From contig CAZWUZ010000019.1 of the NCBI GenBank assembly GCA_964637655.1, positions 1-25,258 on the forward strand: 25,258 bases of DNA, given 5' to 3'. This DNA is from CAZWUZ01 sp964637655 [NCBI: uncultured bacterium] (GTDB taxonomy: Bacteria > DAOPZR01). Under the pieces are notes generated by a model, which was not told the DNA's origin, did not search any database, and saw only the letters and a program-made list of their open reading frames with translations. The position numbers and the translations under genes were made by a program. Below are positions 23,033 through 25,258 of this stretch, piece by piece; the first letter of the stretch is position 1, and each line of letters starts with the position of its first letter.

Positions 23033-24553
23033 TCATTGCCCGTCGCGTGCCATTGAAAGTCCCCGCACATACGCGCTGTACGCGGCTGCCGGCACAACAA
23101 CCATCGTTGCCAGCAGCATCAGGAGCATGGCGATGCTAAGGTAGCGTATCTGCGTTGTCAGCATTTCCTTTCGCCACAGCCCGACGATTTTCCTTTTCCA
23201 CGACCCTGCCATACCGAGCACGAATATCCCGACTATGATCAACCCGCGTGTTTGCGCACTGCGGAATCCGAGCCACTCCAGTTTATGCCAGAAAACTGCA
23301 ACAAGCAGCAGCGCGGCCACCCACATTGGGAGCCGCTCCTTTGTCAGACGCAGCAGGCAGACAAAAAAAACATAGGCCATCAGCGGCAGCCACAGCAGGT
23401 AGTCAAATTGATTAGCCACAACCAGAATCAGGAATTGCGACCGCTGCAGGATTTCTTCCGAGCAGGATGTTCCGCTTATTCGTCCCCAGAATCCGCTGAA
23501 GATAAGCAGAATACCGAGCAGTGTCAGCGGAATACCGCCCCCCATCAGCCATTCGCTGATGACATTATGGGTATGTAATTGCCACTTATTGAGTTTTGCA
23601 AACCGCGGATAGATATATCCCCATTGGCCTATACCGCGCCCGCGAAACCATGTTTCAATTTCCCATGAAGAACTGCCGTCATCAACCGCTATCAGGCGCT
23701 GTTCGCCGCAAAGCAGGCGCGCAAACACCGCATCTAAAATATCAACACGCTCGATATTACTCGGATGCTGCGGGTCAATAAATGAATGCAGCCGCGCGCG
23801 GGTCGCGGGAACAACCAGCAACACCAGCACGATCGCGGTCAGCAGCACCAGCAATTTCGCCCGCTGTCCGCGGAATGATAGGTACCACCACACAGCAAAA
23901 CCAATACCTGCTGTCAGCCACGCATTGCGCGAATAGGTCAGCAACAGTCCCGCCAGCAGCAGCGGCAGTGCCAGCAGCCCCAGGCGGCGGTCGCGCGCAT
24001 CCGCGATGGCCGCAGCAACCGCCGGCACACACACCGCCAGCAGCACACCGAGCACATTGGAGTTTCCCGGCAGGCCAATGAGGTTGATTCGCCATCCTTC
24101 CGCACCGAAACTGCGCAGGTTGCGCACCAATTCAGGTACCGCAGTCACCACCAGTAGCACCACCAGTGCCAGCCACCAGCGCCGCGACGGATAGTTGTGC
24201 AGCAGCGCATGTCCGACAAGCGCCGCGACCGCTGCCGTACCCCAGGTCAGTAATTCCTGATGTGCAAGATATACGCAGCCTGAGATCCCCGAGTGCCAAC
24301 CGCTGTATGCTCCCCACACAAAAAACGCCGTGAGCAGCAATAGTTGTGCCCGTTGTACCATGAGGTTGCCGCGCAGCAGCACGCAAGCCAGCGCGATGAT
24401 AACGCATCCGCGCGCGGTCAGTTGGACCGGATGCGACAGGCCGCCCTGCCCGGCAAACAGCCAGAGCGCGACCGCGGCCAGCAGCAGAACTGCCGCACAC
24501 CGGCGCAGCAGCGGTGAATCGTTTACCGCAACAGCAGCAGGGGCGCTCTCCAT
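23033..24553 (-). CDS. O-antigen ligase/polymerase-like membrane protein (Wzy/WaaL family)
   Basis: A 506-residue polytopic inner-membrane protein with about 10-12 hydrophobic helices. It has the family's central features: a LLLTYSRNAWLTAG helix-loop, a large periplasmic loop (about 255-330) ending in RGRGIGQWGY, and HTHNVISEWLMGGGIP, where the H-x-HN-x-x-x-E/L pattern is characteristic of the Wzy_C domain. Such enzymes join or polymerise undecaprenyl-linked glycans in the periplasm. WaaL, Wzy and protein O-glycan ligases cannot be separated by sequence alone. The ATG at 24553 overlaps the radical SAM stop by one base (TGATG). Parts of the gene (about 23.2-23.8 kb) are noticeably less GC-rich than the che operon, as is common for O-antigen loci. 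Confidence 0.88.
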   Translation of the reverse strand: MESAPAAVAVNDSPLLRRCAAVLLLAAVALWLFAGQGGLSHPVQLTARGCVIIALACVLLRGNLMVQRAQLLLLTAFFVWGAYSGWHSGISGCVYLAHQELLTWGTAAVAALVGHALLHNYPSRRWWLALVVLLVVTAVPELVRNLRSFGAEGWRINLIGLPGNSNVLGVLLAVCVPAVAAAIADARDRRLGLLALPLLLAGLLLTYSRNAWLTAGIGFAVWWYLSFRGQRAKLLVLLTAIVLVLLVVPATRARLHSFIDPQHPSNIERVDILDAVFARLLCGEQRLIAVDDGSSSWEIETWFRGRGIGQWGYIYPRFAKLNKWQLHTHNVISEWLMGGGIPLTLLGILLIFSGFWGRISGTSCSEEILQRSQFLILVVANQFDYLLWLPLMAYVFFVCLLRLTKERLPMWVAALLLVAVFWHKLEWLGFRSAQTRGLIIVGIFVLGMAGSWKRKIVGLWRKEMLTTQIRYLSIAMLLMLLATMVVVPAAAYSAYVRGLSMARDGQ

Positions 24554-24897
24554 CAGTCGGGGAATACCAGGCGCCTGAGCGTGGCGAGACCGAACTTCAG
24601 GTAGTTGGCGAACTGCGCCGGGCCCGCGCTGCGCAGCGTGCGCACGATATACCGCGGACGCAGGTAGAAGCGCAGCAGCGCGCGGCGCCGCAGTTTTTCC
24701 ACTTCGACACCCGATAAATGGCGCGTGCGCAGCGCGGGATGCGCATGGTCATAGGTGCCGTCGGCCGATTTCTGCCACAACCCCTCCTCCTCGACGATGC
24801 GGAAGAGTTCCGTGCCGGGAAACGGCACCGCGATATGGAACTCGGCAAAATCGCTGTCGAGTTCACGTGCGAGGCGCTTGAGGAGCTGTTGAAACAC
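24553..24897 (-). pseudogene. C-terminal remnant of a radical SAM (B12-binding type) protein
   Basis: The frame encodes 114 residues that match only the end of a radical SAM protein: RLARELDSDFAEFHIAVPFPGTELF, followed by EEGLW and the basic tail LLRFYLRPRYIVRTLR common in B12-dependent radical SAM enzymes of cell-surface clusters. The cluster-binding CxxxCxxC and the B12 domain are missing. An in-frame TGA lies at 24901-24903, just upstream of the ATG at 24897, and the sequence beyond encodes something unrelated. The gene is therefore broken near 24890-24900 by rearrangement or by an assembly join. The expressed form, if any, would be inactive as an enzyme. Confidence 0.75.
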
Positions 24898-25147
24898 GGT
24901 TCACCGCCTGGGCCAGCCTGATGTCGTGTTCAATCCCTTCAAGGGGATCCTTCGGAGGGAAGAGCCCGAGCGCGCGGGCCTGTTCGTAGAGCGCATCGAG
25001 CAGCCGGAATCGGAGCTCCAGATCCAGGTGTTCCTGGCGGGCATACGCATCTTCGAATTGACGCCATGTCGATCGGTCACGCATCCGGATACTGTCTACC
25101 ACCGCTGCGGACCGGAAGCAATCCAGCACTGAAGACACCGCCGGCAT
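24863..25147 (-). CDS. Small protein of unknown function, C-terminus altered at the junction
   Basis: I do not recognise the family. The 94-residue frame starts at an ATG at 25147 and reads as a real soluble helical protein: DSIRMRDRSTWRQFEDAYARQ, then LDLELRFRLLDALYEQARALG, FPPKDPLEGIEHDIRLAQAVN. Its last ten residues (STAPQAPRT) are read out of frame from the radical SAM gene remnant, so the natural stop was probably lost at the same breakpoint. It belongs to the segment beyond 24.9 kb and follows a partial ORF by 33 bases. Confidence 0.55.
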   Translation of the reverse strand: MPAVSSVLDCFRSAAVVDSIRMRDRSTWRQFEDAYARQEHLDLELRFRLLDALYEQARALGLFPPKDPLEGIEHDIRLAQAVNRVSTAPQAPRT

Positions 25148-25180
25148 GACTCGACCTGGTCGTAGCTGCGGGCCAAGACG

Positions 25181-25258
25181 CTACGCCGTCTTGAGTCCCC
25201 ACAGCCTCCCCAGCGCTGATTCGTAGCGCTTCGCGATCTCCGGCCCCGGGGGGAGCTC
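25181..25258 (-). CDS. Partial ORF, C-terminal 25 residues, runs off the window
   Basis: From the window end an open frame reads LPPGPEIAKRYESALGRLWGLKTA and stops at 25181-25183. Its composition is protein-like and it is followed 33 bases later by the small gene starting at 25147, suggesting a two-gene unit. No function can be assigned from so short a piece. Confidence 0.35.
   Translation of the reverse strand, partial: ELPPGPEIAKRYESALGRLWGLKTA

Noticed and set aside
1-25258. CRISPR arrays, tRNA or rRNA genes, insertion sequences
   Set aside because: No regularly spaced repeats, no cloverleaf or rRNA-like stretches and no transposase-like protein were seen; the only tandem repeats are the two short ones near 871 and 1581.

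Overview
This is a GC-rich (by eye about 60-65%) bacterial segment in which almost every gene is on the minus strand. Lipid-A/LPS-type functions (a family 9 heptosyltransferase-like enzyme, an O-antigen ligase/polymerase-like membrane protein, two family 2 glycosyltransferases) and a lipobox protein point to a Gram-negative, diderm organism. The phylum cannot be fixed from sequence alone. No rRNA, tRNA, CRISPR array or insertion sequence was seen.

Layout. (1) 1-1700: a visibly more AT-rich restriction-modification locus. It holds a beta-class DNA methyltransferase whose 5' end lies outside the window, and a convergent PD-(D/E)XK endonuclease candidate, followed by a strong 15-bp stem palindrome. 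(2) 1701-3263: an N-acyl-D-amino-acid deacylase-type amidohydrolase. (3) 3357-13438: a tightly packed chemosensory operon, in transcription order cheA (two HPt domains), cheC-like, cheY-like, four-helix-bundle MCP, cheW, Cache/CZB MCP, cheR, cheD, cheB. (4) 13435-16694: a partner-switching module directly upstream of and overlapping cheA. It has three single-domain STAS proteins and one 707-residue protein fusing an RsbW-type kinase, a receiver, a GAF-like region and a SpoIIE-type phosphatase. (5) 16745-21298: a FecR-like lipoprotein with a duplicated C-terminal domain, two glycosyltransferases, a 66-residue unknown protein and a degenerate class III nucleotidyl cyclase. These are preceded by an exact sigma70 consensus promoter (TTGACA-17 bp-TATAAT). 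(6) 21364-24897: envelope polysaccharide genes (family 2 glycosyltransferase, TPR-like protein, O-antigen ligase-like protein) and the C-terminal end of a radical SAM protein. (7) 24898-25258: unrelated sequence with a small unknown ORF and a partial ORF, joined to the broken radical SAM gene.

How it may work together (inference). From the promoter at 21.3 kb the genes run in one direction, with overlaps or short gaps, for about 18 kb to the end of cheB. Chemoreceptor signals through CheW-CheA could therefore be directed both to the CheY-like protein and to the receiver of the kinase/phosphatase fusion. That fusion would set the phosphorylation state of the three STAS proteins. This resembles SypE-SypA of Vibrio fischeri, where an RsbW-REC-PP2C protein and a STAS protein control a surface polysaccharide. 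The co-directional glycosyltransferases and the cyclase-like protein make surface glycans or a nucleotide signal plausible outputs. No flagellar or pilus genes are in the window, so the output is not shown by the sequence.
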